From assembly GCA_017622055.1 (NCBI GenBank), contig JAGARY010000456.1, positions 1 to 11,080 on the forward strand: 11,080 nt of DNA. Reading direction: 5' to 3'. This DNA is from Treponema sp. Its GTDB lineage: Bacteria > Spirochaetota > Spirochaetia > Treponematales > Treponemataceae. The notes under the pieces are model-generated. The model made no database searches. It had not been told where the DNA came from and was given only the letters and a program-made list of their open reading frames with translations. Positions within the stretch are counted from its first letter, which is position 1; every line of letters begins with the position of its first letter. Positions 1-7,068 of this stretch are shown one piece after another. The translations under genes and the position numbers were made by a program.

Positions 1-177
1 AAACTGCCAATACATTTTGTAATAAAGCACAGCAACTGTATTAAGAGGAAAATAAATACCTAATTTTGGAATATTTAATGATAAAAAGAAAACTAAAACA
101 TTTATCAATATTAAATATAGAGTTACTCTTTTATAGGAATATTTAAATGGCATTCTTAAAGGATTTTTGCTTTTCAT
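1..177 (-). CDS. Rhomboid-family intramembrane protease, N-terminal part (runs off the left edge)
   Basis: The reading frame starts with ATG at 177 and stays open for 59 codons to the window edge. It begins with a basic segment (MKSKNPLRMPFKYSYKRVT), followed by a hydrophobic helix at about residues 20-36 and then a loop ending in LYYKMYWQF. A short basic N-terminus, 'Y-x-x-VT-L-x-L-I-x-IN-x-x-V-F' first helix and 'YYxxYWQ(L/V)F' is the usual opening of bacterial rhomboid proteases. The catalytic GxSG serine and the histidine lie outside the window, so activity cannot be judged. It follows the diguanylate cyclase by 14 nt on the same strand and is probably the last visible gene of that transcript. 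No clear Shine-Dalgarno is seen (the upstream sequence is GTATATTTTGAAAT), so it may rely on translation from the gene in front. The family call is from pattern recognition only. Confidence 0.62.
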   Translation of the reverse strand, partial: MKSKNPLRMPFKYSYKRVTLYLILINVLVFFLSLNIPKLGIYFPLNTVAVLYYKMYWQF

Positions 178-191
178 ATTTCAAAATATAC

Positions 192-1307
192 TTATTTCAC
201 TTGATAAAATGAAATTCTATTTCTTCCAGTCTGTTTTGATTGATACAAAGCACTGTCAGCTTGTTTTACTAAATCGTTTGCAGATTTAACAGGATTTTCT
301 TCAACATCAAAAACAGAAACTCCACCAGAAATTGTAACATGAAGATGTTCTCCATTATAAACAAAATCATGAGATTCTATTGTTAAACGAATCCGTTCGG
401 CAACCAACATTGCTTCATCTTTACCAGTGTTATTTAGCATAACTGTAAATTCTTCACCACCGTAGCGGCTGGCAATATCTACATCTCTAAGAGAACTTTT
501 TATTAATTCTGCAACACCAATTAAAACTGCATCACCACATTCGTGGCCATAAGTATCATTAAACTTTTTGAAGAAATCAATATCAAACATTAATACAGAA
601 ACTTTACCATTGTGAGTAGCGGCAGTATCAATTGCTTGAGTTAACGTATTGAAAAAATAGAATTTCAATTTTAAATGAGTCATCATATCTGTAGAAGAAA
701 TTTCAAGCAAAGATGCATTATTAATTGCCACAGAAGCTAATGATGCAATAGACATTACCAAATTCTGTTCATAATCTGTATAAGAAGTATCATTATCAAT
801 TGCAATACGTTCCTGTAAAAGCAAAATTCCATTAAGGTGATTTTTCTGAATTAATGGAACAATTAAAGTTGGAGACACAATTTCTAACACTCTAATAGAT
901 TCAGGATCATTTACTGATGATTTTAATTCTTCTAAAACAATTGGCTTTTTTAATTCTAATAATTTAGAAGTTACAGGTGAATTAATTGGTAAAGAAAGTT
1001 TTTCTTCATTAGGAAAAAGATTCCTTGAAGTTTCTAGAATAAGTTGTTCATTCAATAATAAATCGCGAACAAAAATTTCTGCCCCCAAAACATGCATTTG
1101 GGCCATACAAATATATACAATAGATTCAAGCAAGTTATCAAAATCAAGATTTTGGCAAAAAGACTGAGCAATATCAAGAAGTTGTTCTAAATCATAAATT
1201 CTTTTTTCAAATTGAACAACTTGCTCAATTTGATTATATTCAACTTGAACTGGTTGAATAATTTCTTGAGACAATTTTGCTTTTTTAACTTTCTTAATTT
1301 TACTCAC
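192..1307 (-). CDS. GAF-GGDEF diguanylate cyclase
   Basis: A 371-residue soluble protein predicted to make cyclic di-GMP from two GTP. Residues 1-40 are basic and polar, about 41-200 form a GAF-type sensor, and 206-370 form the GGDEF domain. The active-site motif is GGEEF at 283-287. FDID at 241-244 supplies the metal-binding aspartate, and RDVD at 274-277 sits exactly where the product-inhibition I-site (RxxD) belongs, so the enzyme should be active and feedback-inhibited. The usual 'D-LTGL-NR-F' at the domain start is replaced by DMMTHLKLKFYF (207-218). There are no membrane helices, so it should be cytosolic, and the GAF ligand is unknown. The start is GTG, overlapping the stop of the preceding gene as GTGA, with GGAG at 1316-1319 eight nt upstream. 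Translation is therefore probably coupled to the 529-residue protein. Confidence 0.93.
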   Translation of the reverse strand: MSKIKKVKKAKLSQEIIQPVQVEYNQIEQVVQFEKRIYDLEQLLDIAQSFCQNLDFDNLLESIVYICMAQMHVLGAEIFVRDLLLNEQLILETSRNLFPNEEKLSLPINSPVTSKLLELKKPIVLEELKSSVNDPESIRVLEIVSPTLIVPLIQKNHLNGILLLQERIAIDNDTSYTDYEQNLVMSIASLASVAINNASLLEISSTDMMTHLKLKFYFFNTLTQAIDTAATHNGKVSVLMFDIDFFKKFNDTYGHECGDAVLIGVAELIKSSLRDVDIASRYGGEEFTVMLNNTGKDEAMLVAERIRLTIESHDFVYNGEHLHVTISGGVSVFDVEENPVKSANDLVKQADSALYQSKQTGRNRISFYQVK

Positions 1308-2893
1308 GAATGAATCTCCACATTATTATTAATGATAACATAATTTTTCATAATATCAAAAAATATTTTCCATTTATTGATTTTTTGTTCCAAAAACATC
1401 GTATTATCTCTATTTCTAGAAGAAATCATCAATATTTTTAAGTTTGAAACAATTTCTCCAGATGGCTTTTTTGCATCAGCCAACAATTCTTCCAAAAATT
1501 TATATAAAACATGTAAATGGGAAACTTCAGTTTGAAGAATTTTGTGAGCATCGTTATTTATTTGAAAAACCATCTTTTCCAATTTAGTAAAGAAATCTTT
1601 ATCTTTTTTGCTATCTTCTACATAGCTTTCTAAAATTGCAATATTATTTCTTTGGCCTGCTCTAAAAGTTCCTTCAAATTCCTCTATTAACGCATCTGAA
1701 TTACTAACAGAAAAAACAACAGTAGAAAAATTGGTTTTATATGTAGAATTATTAAAAAATCCTTCAATAATAATATCATTAAGCAAAGCCCGTAAGGAAG
1801 ATGGAACATAATTTTTTATAAATGTTTTTAAAATTCTAAATGGCAAAACCCACATCAAAGATAATGAAGTTTCTTTCTGCAATAAATTGTTATGTTCTAC
1901 ATCATAACCATAAACATTTTCCAATGGAATATTATCAAACAAAGCAGTTAATTCTTCTGAAATTTGTTCATCTTGAATTTCTGATTTTATACGTTTTTCT
2001 TCTGCTTCAAATCTAGTTTGTAATATTTGTGCAAATTCTTGCCGTGGCGAACCGCTGTAAACAGCTTTTTCTGGTTCGTAAGTTAAATCTTCCTTACCAT
2101 ATCTAATTAAAACTTTTAAGATATAATCAGTAAGAACTTTTTTCAAAACATAATTAATCTTTTTTAAACACCCCATTATATTTTGAGTTTCATTTTCTGA
2201 AAGTTCCGAACCTTTGCGTAATTGAGCCAAGGCCAAAATTTCATTTGCCATTGTCATATTTATAGACAAATCTGCAATGTGATAATACAAATCTTCTAAA
2301 AGATTTTGTGCTTTTTGAACAGAAACTTCTTTGTAAGTTGGTGTATAACTTAAATTAGAAGGCATAAAAGATGAATCAAACAATTGCAAAAATGTTACAA
2401 AGTTGTAATTACAAAATTCAACAAATCTTCGCAGCAACAAAATATCTGCATCCATTTTTTTGAATAAATCTGTATTCAATTCTTTTATTACTTTTTCTAA
2501 TTGAGATTTATGATGAATATAAACTCTTTCAACATTATATTTTTCAGACAATACTTCTTGTTTTCTATTTTCAAAAGAAAGGGATTCTATAATGTTTTGA
2601 TATTCAGGAGAGTATCCAGTTAAAATCAACTGTGCCTCAAACCTATGCTGACGAGACATATCATTTGGAGTTACTGTTTGAGAAAATAAATCATATAGAG
2701 GTTTTGTATATCTGTAGAGAGTATAAAGAGCCTCACCAAAATTTGCTTGTAAAAAACCATTTTTGCAAATTAAAGGCTGATATTCTTTTAATTCTTGATC
2801 TAGTTTTTTTAATTGTTGCTTTTTCTGACTTTCTGGTGATGATTTTTTAAAAAATGAACCAAAAAAATCGGAAATAGCTTGAATGAATCCCAT
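1304..2893 (-). CDS. Large treponeme-type protein of unknown function (DUF5312-like)
   Basis: A 529-residue protein without a signal peptide or clear membrane helix. The first 16 residues (MGFIQAISDFFGSFFK) could form an amphipathic helix able to touch a membrane. A strongly charged K/Q/E segment follows (about 17-38), and the rest is mostly alpha-helical, rich in Lys, Glu and Leu. I see no catalytic motif. It resembles proteins I recall as DUF5312 in Treponema, but I cannot confirm that here. The ATG at 2893 has a strong AGGTGGG at 2896-2902, and a promoter at the end of dusB can drive it. Its stop overlaps the GTG of the diguanylate cyclase by 4 bp, so the two are made together and may act together, for example as partner or effector; that is inference. 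Function unknown. Confidence 0.85.
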   Translation of the reverse strand: MGFIQAISDFFGSFFKKSSPESQKKQQLKKLDQELKEYQPLICKNGFLQANFGEALYTLYRYTKPLYDLFSQTVTPNDMSRQHRFEAQLILTGYSPEYQNIIESLSFENRKQEVLSEKYNVERVYIHHKSQLEKVIKELNTDLFKKMDADILLLRRFVEFCNYNFVTFLQLFDSSFMPSNLSYTPTYKEVSVQKAQNLLEDLYYHIADLSINMTMANEILALAQLRKGSELSENETQNIMGCLKKINYVLKKVLTDYILKVLIRYGKEDLTYEPEKAVYSGSPRQEFAQILQTRFEAEEKRIKSEIQDEQISEELTALFDNIPLENVYGYDVEHNNLLQKETSLSLMWVLPFRILKTFIKNYVPSSLRALLNDIIIEGFFNNSTYKTNFSTVVFSVSNSDALIEEFEGTFRAGQRNNIAILESYVEDSKKDKDFFTKLEKMVFQINNDAHKILQTEVSHLHVLYKFLEELLADAKKPSGEIVSNLKILMISSRNRDNTMFLEQKINKWKIFFDIMKNYVIINNNVEIHS

Positions 2894-2912
2894 ATCCCAC
2901 CTAATAGGGTTA

Positions 2913-2941
2913 ATTATACCAAAGAAACTCTATTTTATCAA
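2913..2941 (-). promoter_or_regulatory. Internal sigma-70 type promoter for the DUF5312-like/cyclase genes
   Basis: On the minus strand, TTGATA (2941-2936) and a perfect TATAAT (2918-2913) are separated by 17 nt. The -35 box lies in the last codons of dusB. The predicted start is near 2906, only about 12 nt before the ATG at 2893, leaving a very short leader that still contains the AGGTGGG ribosome site. It would let the last three genes be expressed apart from tatD-dusB. Confidence 0.62.
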
Positions 2942-3931
2942 TGAAGAAAAAATGTCTTCATATTCTTGAATTGTACTTGCATGAACAATTTGAGCTCGCA
3001 AAGCAGCTCCGTTTTGAATTCCTTTTGAATATGCGGCAAATCGTTTTCGCATTTCCATGCATGCATGTTTTTCGTTTGTTTCTTTTACAAGTCTTTCTAG
3101 TTCTGCAAAACCAGTTTTAATTCTATATTCAACAGGAACAGGTTCGTATTCCCCAGTTGTTAATAATGATGTGGCATCTTTAAAGATAAAAGGATTTCCC
3201 ATAGCTCCACGAGCAAACATTACGCCATCAACACCAGTTTGTTCCAACATTCGTTTTGCATCTTCTGGTTTAAATAAATCTCCAGAGCCAAAAACAGGAA
3301 TTCTGCCATCTATAAATTCCACAAGTTCTTTCATAACTTGCCAGTCCGAAAGTCCTTCATAACCTTGAGCTCTTGTTCTTGGATGAATTGTAATTGCACT
3401 AACACCAGCATCTAACGCCGCTTGTGCCGCTTCTTTCCAAGTAATGCTTTTTTTATCCCATCCAGAACGGATTTTTACTGTAACAGGAACTCCACCATCT
3501 TTTGGCGCTCCACCAGCGGCTTCTACAACAGTTTTAGCAATTTTATACAAAAGTTCAGGTTCCTTTGTTAAAACAGAACCGGCTCCTGATTTTACAATTT
3601 TTGCTACAGGACATCCGCAATTTATATCAATACACTCACAATTAGTTTTTTCCAAAACAATATGTGTAGCTTCTTTCATTGAATCGCATTCGCCACCAAA
3701 AATTTGAACAGCGTACGATTTTTCATTAAAAGCCCGAGCCATCAAAGTTTCTGTTTTGATATTTTTGCGAACTAAAGCTTCGGCACTTACCATTTCTGTG
3801 TAAGTAAAACACGCACCATTTTCAATACAAACAGAACGAAATGCCGAATCGCTGTAACCAGCAACTGGTGCCAAAAAGAGATTTCCTTTAAGTTCAATAT
3901 TTCCTATTTTTACTGGATGATATAATGCCAT
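2930..3931 (-). CDS. dusB: tRNA-dihydrouridine synthase DusB
   Basis: A 333-residue FMN enzyme that reduces uridines in the tRNA D-loop using NAD(P)H. The TIM-barrel starts with 'LFLAPVAGYSDSAFR' (18-32). The catalytic cysteine is in NCGCP (104-108, Cys107), followed by the KSGAGS stretch (114-119), where treponemal Cys105 replaces the more usual Met. The tRNA/FMN-binding segments VKIRSGW, TIHPRTRAQGYEG and FGSGD follow in family order, and the C-terminal helical domain ends near 'GAALRAQIVHAST'. Length is normal for the DusB subgroup. The ATG starts 3 nt after the tatD stop and has no visible Shine-Dalgarno, so translation is probably coupled to the TatD-family gene. Subfamily assignment B rather than A or C is from the GAGS motif and overall length. 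Confidence 0.93.
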   Translation of the reverse strand: MALYHPVKIGNIELKGNLFLAPVAGYSDSAFRSVCIENGACFTYTEMVSAEALVRKNIKTETLMARAFNEKSYAVQIFGGECDSMKEATHIVLEKTNCECIDINCGCPVAKIVKSGAGSVLTKEPELLYKIAKTVVEAAGGAPKDGGVPVTVKIRSGWDKKSITWKEAAQAALDAGVSAITIHPRTRAQGYEGLSDWQVMKELVEFIDGRIPVFGSGDLFKPEDAKRMLEQTGVDGVMFARGAMGNPFIFKDATSLLTTGEYEPVPVEYRIKTGFAELERLVKETNEKHACMEMRKRFAAYSKGIQNGAALRAQIVHASTIQEYEDIFSSLIK

Positions 3932-3934
3932 AGT

Positions 3935-4711
3935 CTATTCTGGAATATTGAATGCTTTACAACTGTTTGTCCAAAGTTGTTCGCTTAATGCTTCTAAATC
4001 CATATCTAACATTTCTGAAAGGAACTTTGCTGTAGAAGGAAGATACGCTGGCATAGTTCTTTTTCTTTCTCTAAATTCAGCAGGAATCATAAATGGACTT
4101 TCAGTTTCAATTAAGATTCTTTCAACTGGAATATTTAATACAGTTTCGTGAAGATTTCTTGCATTACGATATGTTAAATTTCCAGCAAAACTGAACCAAA
4201 TATTTTTATCTAAACATTTTTTTGCATATTCAGCATTTTCAGAATAACAGTGTAAAATTGCTCCAGCATCTGGAATGTGTTCAGAAAGAATGTCATACAA
4301 ATCATTTCCTGCATCACGATTGTGAATAATTACAGGAAGATTATGTTTTTGAGCAATTTCCAATTGAGTAATAAACAATTCAATTTGAGAACGCTTATCT
4401 CCAAAGTTTTTGTAATAATCTAAACCAGTTTCACCAACAGCAACAACATTTGGCAATTCCAAGTTTTTTTCTATTGTGTTAATCCAGTCTGCACCAGGAT
4501 TTGTAACTTCAGATGGAGCAACGCCAACTGCATGATAAATTCCTGGAATAGCTTTAATATTTTTATAAACCTTTTCAAAATCGTGCAAACTGTTATTTAT
4601 ACTTACAATTCTTTGAACTCCAGCTTGTTTTGCTTGAATAATTACCTTTAGTTGTTCAACAGGATTATCATAAACTAACCCAATATGTGCATGTGTATCA
4701 AAAAATTTCAT
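3935..4711 (-). CDS. TatD-family metal-dependent hydrolase/DNase
   Basis: A 258-residue amidohydrolase-fold protein of the TatD/YcfH family, usual length. Members are metal-dependent nucleases acting on 3' ends of DNA and on hydroperoxide-damaged DNA. Visible metal ligands are His7 and His9 (DTHAH), Glu94 (GETGLDYY), His130 (VIIHNRDA) and His154 (LHCYS). Two family signatures are altered. The usual ETD-S/A-P near the C-terminus reads ETESP (202-206), so the last metal-binding Asp is Glu204. The usual G-x-HPH reads GVAPS (63-67). The family's KRNEP segment reads KRTMP. The enzyme may be active with altered metal preference, or may have changed substrate. The ATG is preceded by GAGGT at 4716-4720. 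It is the first gene of the minus-strand operon, immediately before dusB. Confidence 0.88.
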   Translation of the reverse strand: MKFFDTHAHIGLVYDNPVEQLKVIIQAKQAGVQRIVSINNSLHDFEKVYKNIKAIPGIYHAVGVAPSEVTNPGADWINTIEKNLELPNVVAVGETGLDYYKNFGDKRSQIELFITQLEIAQKHNLPVIIHNRDAGNDLYDILSEHIPDAGAILHCYSENAEYAKKCLDKNIWFSFAGNLTYRNARNLHETVLNIPVERILIETESPFMIPAEFRERKRTMPAYLPSTAKFLSEMLDMDLEALSEQLWTNSCKAFNIPE

Positions 4712-4739
4712 ATTTACCTCATCTTTTTTTCTTTATGTT

Positions 4740-4771
4740 AAAAAATATAAGAGACCCAAAAAGCCCCTTAT
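4740..4771 (-). terminator. Hairpin plus U6 tract in the tatD leader (possible attenuator)
   Basis: In the minus-strand RNA a 9-bp stem (AUAAGGGGC with GUCUCUUAU, two G-U pairs, 7-nt loop) at 4771-4747 is followed by A and six U residues (4745-4740). The two wobble positions would be A-C mismatches in the opposite transcript, so the structure only works in the tatD direction. It lies between the predicted promoter and the tatD start, about 30 nt before the ATG. Confidence 0.42.
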
Positions 4772-4780
4772 TTTCCCGAG

Positions 4781-4807
4781 AAAAAAAACTAATTGTAAAA
4801 ACAATTA
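4781..4807 (-). terminator. Second hairpin plus U8 tract in the tatD leader
   Basis: The minus-strand RNA can form a perfect 7-bp stem UAAUUGU/ACAAUUA with a UUUU loop (4807-4790). One G and eight consecutive U residues (4788-4781) follow. The stem has only one G-C pair, so it is weak as a terminator on its own. It sits upstream of the stronger hairpin at 4740-4771 in the same predicted leader. Confidence 0.33.
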
Positions 4808-4832
4808 ATTAAACAACAAATATCCTTCGATA

Positions 4833-4861
4833 AAGATAACATAGGTTTATTTTATCGTCAA
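4833..4861 (-). promoter_or_regulatory. Predicted promoter of the tatD-dusB operon
   Basis: Minus strand: TTGACG (4861-4856), a 17-nt spacer and TATCTT (4838-4833). Start predicted near 4827, giving a leader of about 116 nt. An inverted repeat CGATAAA (4828-4834) / TTTATCG (4851-4857) brackets the promoter core. Confidence 0.5.
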
Positions 4862-4895
4862 TGAAAAAAGACACAGTTTATAGTATCTTTTTTCA
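4862..4895. repeat. Perfect 10-bp inverted repeat between the divergent promoters
   Basis: TGAAAAAAGA (4862-4871) and TCTTTTTTCA (4886-4895) are exact reverse complements with a 14-nt centre. It abuts the -35 box of the minus-strand promoter. It could be an operator or a cruciform. It is A/T rich, so chance is possible. Confidence 0.45.
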
Positions 4896-4957
4896 ATATT
4901 ATTTATTTTTATAATACAATTTTATATTTCTTAGTAAGATAGTATGTAATAGTATAT

Positions 4958-4987
4958 TTGACATAAAATAACTTCCTATGTTATAAT
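4958..4987 (+). promoter_or_regulatory. Consensus sigma-70 promoter of the M23-bactofilin-ricT operon
   Basis: TTGACA (4958-4963), an 18-nt spacer and TATAAT (4982-4987), both perfect consensus hexamers. Start predicted near 4994, leaving a leader of about 34 nt with GAGGA at 5016-5020 before the TTG start at 5028. Suggests strong, largely constitutive transcription. Confidence 0.8.
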
Positions 4988-5027
4988 TTTTAATAATTGT
5001 CATTTTTTTATGAATGAGGAAAATTAA

Positions 5028-6053
5028 TTGCCAAAAACACAAAAAGCATTTAAAAAAATAGAAAAACGATTCGCTTCAAATGTATCAAGAGGTTTTGGTT
5101 CGTTTTTTAAATCAATTGGCTTATTTTTTGTAAAAATTATTAAAGTTTTTGATAATAAGCTTACTATTATGATTGTTCCTCACTCACAAACAAAAGTTAT
5201 TAACTTTCAAACAAATATTTTTGCTTTATCATTGAGTGCAATTTTACTTGTTGGAGTTACATTTTCTTTCTTCTATTACAATAAAAAATCACTTTCTGTA
5301 AATAAAGAAATTTCATCATTACTAGAACAAAACAGAGAAACTCTTGCAAGTTTAGACGAACTTAGAGACGAAAATGCAAACCTTTTCCAAGCGGCAAAAC
5401 GTTTCCAAGTTTCACTTTCCCAGTCACTTTCTTTGTTAGGAATTGCACAAGTTGAACAAAATAATCAATCTTCGGTTTCTAATAGCGATTTGGCTTCTTT
5501 GTTCAGTACAAAAAATGTTAGTAATGGTTCTTCACCAGAACTTGTTGATATTAGAGAATTAACTTCTTATTTGGAAGGAGCGGTTGAACCAATTGAACAG
5601 ATTGGAAAAATGCTTAAAACTCAACAAGATTTGTTCACAGAAATTCCAAGTATTTGTCCTGTAAAAAATCCAAATTATCATATTTCTATGGCATTTGGTC
5701 CAAATATTCACCCAATTGACGGAAACTGGTATATTCACAAAGGATTAGACTTTTCTACTTGGCGTTCTGGTGATGCAGTTTTATCTACCGCTTCTGGTCA
5801 GGTTGTAACAGTAACTTTTGATAGTAGTTTTGGTAATTACATCATTATCAAACATAATCACGGAATGTACACAAGATACGCTCACCTTAATTCTGTTAGA
5901 GTAAAAAAAGGTCAGACAGTTGAACAAGGTGAAGTAATTGGTACAATTGGTAATACAGGTAAATCTACAGGGCCTCACCTTCACTATGAAGTTCACATTG
6001 GTTCCGATGTAGTAGATCCTGCAAAATACATTAATATTGAATTAGCAAAATAG
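5028..6053 (+). CDS. Membrane-anchored M23 (LytM-type) peptidase
   Basis: A 341-residue protein with a basic cytoplasmic N-terminus (1-60), one membrane helix (about 63-84), a periplasmic segment with coiled-coil character (about 90-135), a linker, and a C-terminal M23 domain (about 215-335). The zinc and catalytic residues are all present: His237 and Asp241 in HKGLD, His286 in RYAHL, and His317/His319 in GPHLHYE. It should therefore be an active zinc endopeptidase cutting peptidoglycan cross-links, not a degenerate activator. The start codon is TTG, with GAGGA at 5016-5020 seven nt upstream; an upstream in-frame ATG (5010) meets TAA just before the TTG, which confirms the choice. It is first in the operon, 6 nt before the bactofilin. 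M23-bactofilin pairs in other bacteria shape the cell, and in a spirochaete a role in helical form is a reasonable inference. Confidence 0.92.
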   Translation: MPKTQKAFKKIEKRFASNVSRGFGSFFKSIGLFFVKIIKVFDNKLTIMIVPHSQTKVINFQTNIFALSLSAILLVGVTFSFFYYNKKSLSVNKEISSLLEQNRETLASLDELRDENANLFQAAKRFQVSLSQSLSLLGIAQVEQNNQSSVSNSDLASLFSTKNVSNGSSPELVDIRELTSYLEGAVEPIEQIGKMLKTQQDLFTEIPSICPVKNPNYHISMAFGPNIHPIDGNWYIHKGLDFSTWRSGDAVLSTASGQVVTVTFDSSFGNYIIIKHNHGMYTRYAHLNSVRVKKGQTVEQGEVIGTIGNTGKSTGPHLHYEVHIGSDVVDPAKYINIELAK

Positions 6054-6059
6054 GTTTTT

Positions 6060-6470
6060 ATGGCACTTCGTATAGATGATATTTCCATTAATACAGTAAT
6101 TGGAAAAGGTTCCGAAATTAAAGGCAACATTAAAGTTAATGGCGTTGTTCGTATTGATGGGGACATTGATGGCAACCTTGAAACTGACGGAAACGTAATT
6201 ATTGGAGAAAACGCAAGAATTCGCGGAAATATTAATGCAAAATCTATAATTGTAGGTGGGATTATTTTAGGTAATATTTTTGCTAACGAAAGCGTAAAAG
6301 TTTTGGCAAATTCTATTGTTATTGGTGATATTCTTTCTCACAAAGTTCAGATTGAAGATGACGCTCTTGTAAATGGAAAATGCATTTCTATTAGAAATGA
6401 GGAAAACTACACAATGGCAACTTCAAAATATTTACAATCAAAGGCAATTATTGAAAAGGCTTCAATTTAA
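6060..6470 (+). CDS. Bactofilin (polymer-forming cytoskeletal protein)
   Basis: A 136-residue bactofilin (DUF583), usual length. The core at about residues 12-112 is a run of short beta-helix turns with regular hydrophobic and Gly/Asn spacing (GKGSEIKGNIKVNGVVRIDG, DGNVIIGENARIRGNI, and so on), flanked by a short N-terminus and a polar C-terminal tail ending in KASI. Bactofilins assemble into nucleotide-free filaments under the membrane and position peptidoglycan enzymes. Here the partner is very likely the M23 peptidase encoded immediately upstream. The ATG is 6 nt past the preceding stop, with AGG (6052-6054) overlapping that stop. The TAA overlaps the ATG of the next gene (TAATG), so translation is coupled on both sides. 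Confidence 0.95.
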   Translation: MALRIDDISINTVIGKGSEIKGNIKVNGVVRIDGDIDGNLETDGNVIIGENARIRGNINAKSIIVGGIILGNIFANESVKVLANSIVIGDILSHKVQIEDDALVNGKCISIRNEENYTMATSKYLQSKAIIEKASI

Positions 6471-7039
6471 TGAGCGAAATTAATTCTGTAGGATCATCGT
6501 TTTATTTTTCAAGTTTACAACAAGCAAATATAAAAGCAGAAAAAAATGACAAAAAAGAAAAAGTTTCTTCCAAAAAAATTAAATTTAGTGATATTCTAAA
6601 AAAGAACGAAAAATTATCTGAATTTGAATTGCAAGGTTTTCCACCAGAAATTGCAGACTTATCAATTGAAGATGCAGCGTTATACTTAAAAGATCAAGTT
6701 GATATTATTGGTGATAAATTTGCAGAATCTCAAAATTCAGAAACTGTAATGGAGTTTAAAAACGCTGTTCAACAATTTGTAAGATTTGTAGTAATTAATA
6801 ACTTTGAAGTTTCGGTACAATCAAGAAGATTGCGAAAACCTCGTCCATCTTCTCAAAATGCTTTTTCGCCTTTTTCTTTGCCTCCAACAACCGAAATCAA
6901 GAGAGTTACTATTAATGTTATTAATCAAAAGTTGGATGCACTAACTAGAGATATGTTGATGAACCAGCAAGACAATTTAAAAACTTTGGCACAAATGAAC
7001 GAAATAAAAGGTCTAATTGTAGACTTTTTATCTTCATAA
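6470..7039 (+). CDS. DUF327/YaaR-family protein
   Basis: A 189-residue soluble, mostly helical protein. The first 55 residues are Lys/Ser-rich and probably disordered. The C-terminal part ends in the family signature 'INQKLDALTRDML...L..L..MNEIKGLIVDFL' (151-187), which matches the YaaR/DUF327 end 'I-INQKL--L---ML--Q-----L--I-EI-GLL-D'. A basic, proline-rich insert (SRRLRKPRPSSQ, about 118-129) separates the two helical parts. The molecular function of YaaR is not established. In Firmicutes its gene lies close to yaaT/ricT, and here too the RicT-like gene follows directly. The start overlaps the bactofilin stop by one base, with AAAAGG at 6454-6459. Confidence 0.85.
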   Translation: MSEINSVGSSFYFSSLQQANIKAEKNDKKEKVSSKKIKFSDILKKNEKLSEFELQGFPPEIADLSIEDAALYLKDQVDIIGDKFAESQNSETVMEFKNAVQQFVRFVVINNFEVSVQSRRLRKPRPSSQNAFSPFSLPPTTEIKRVTINVINQKLDALTRDMLMNQQDNLKTLAQMNEIKGLIVDFLSS

Positions 7040-7068
7040 AAGATATATTATAAACACGGAAAGAAAAT

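Noticed and set aside
3057..3707. Plus-strand open frames inside dusB, and similar opposite-strand frames inside tatD, the M23 gene and the chemoreceptor
   Set aside because: They lie antisense to strongly supported genes, lack ribosome sites and encode low-complexity sequence typical of frame shadows.
5010..5027. Mini-ORF ATG-AAT-GAG-GAA-AAT-TAA directly before the TTG start of the M23 gene
   Set aside because: Its ATG lies too close to the Shine-Dalgarno of the M23 gene and has no ribosome site of its own. It is useful only as proof that the M23 frame cannot start further upstream.
7017..7054. Separate promoter for the ricT-like gene (TTGTAG with TATATT or TATAAA)
   Set aside because: Spacing is about 21 nt or more and the -35 is poor; AT-rich chance matches are expected. 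Operon read-through is simpler.
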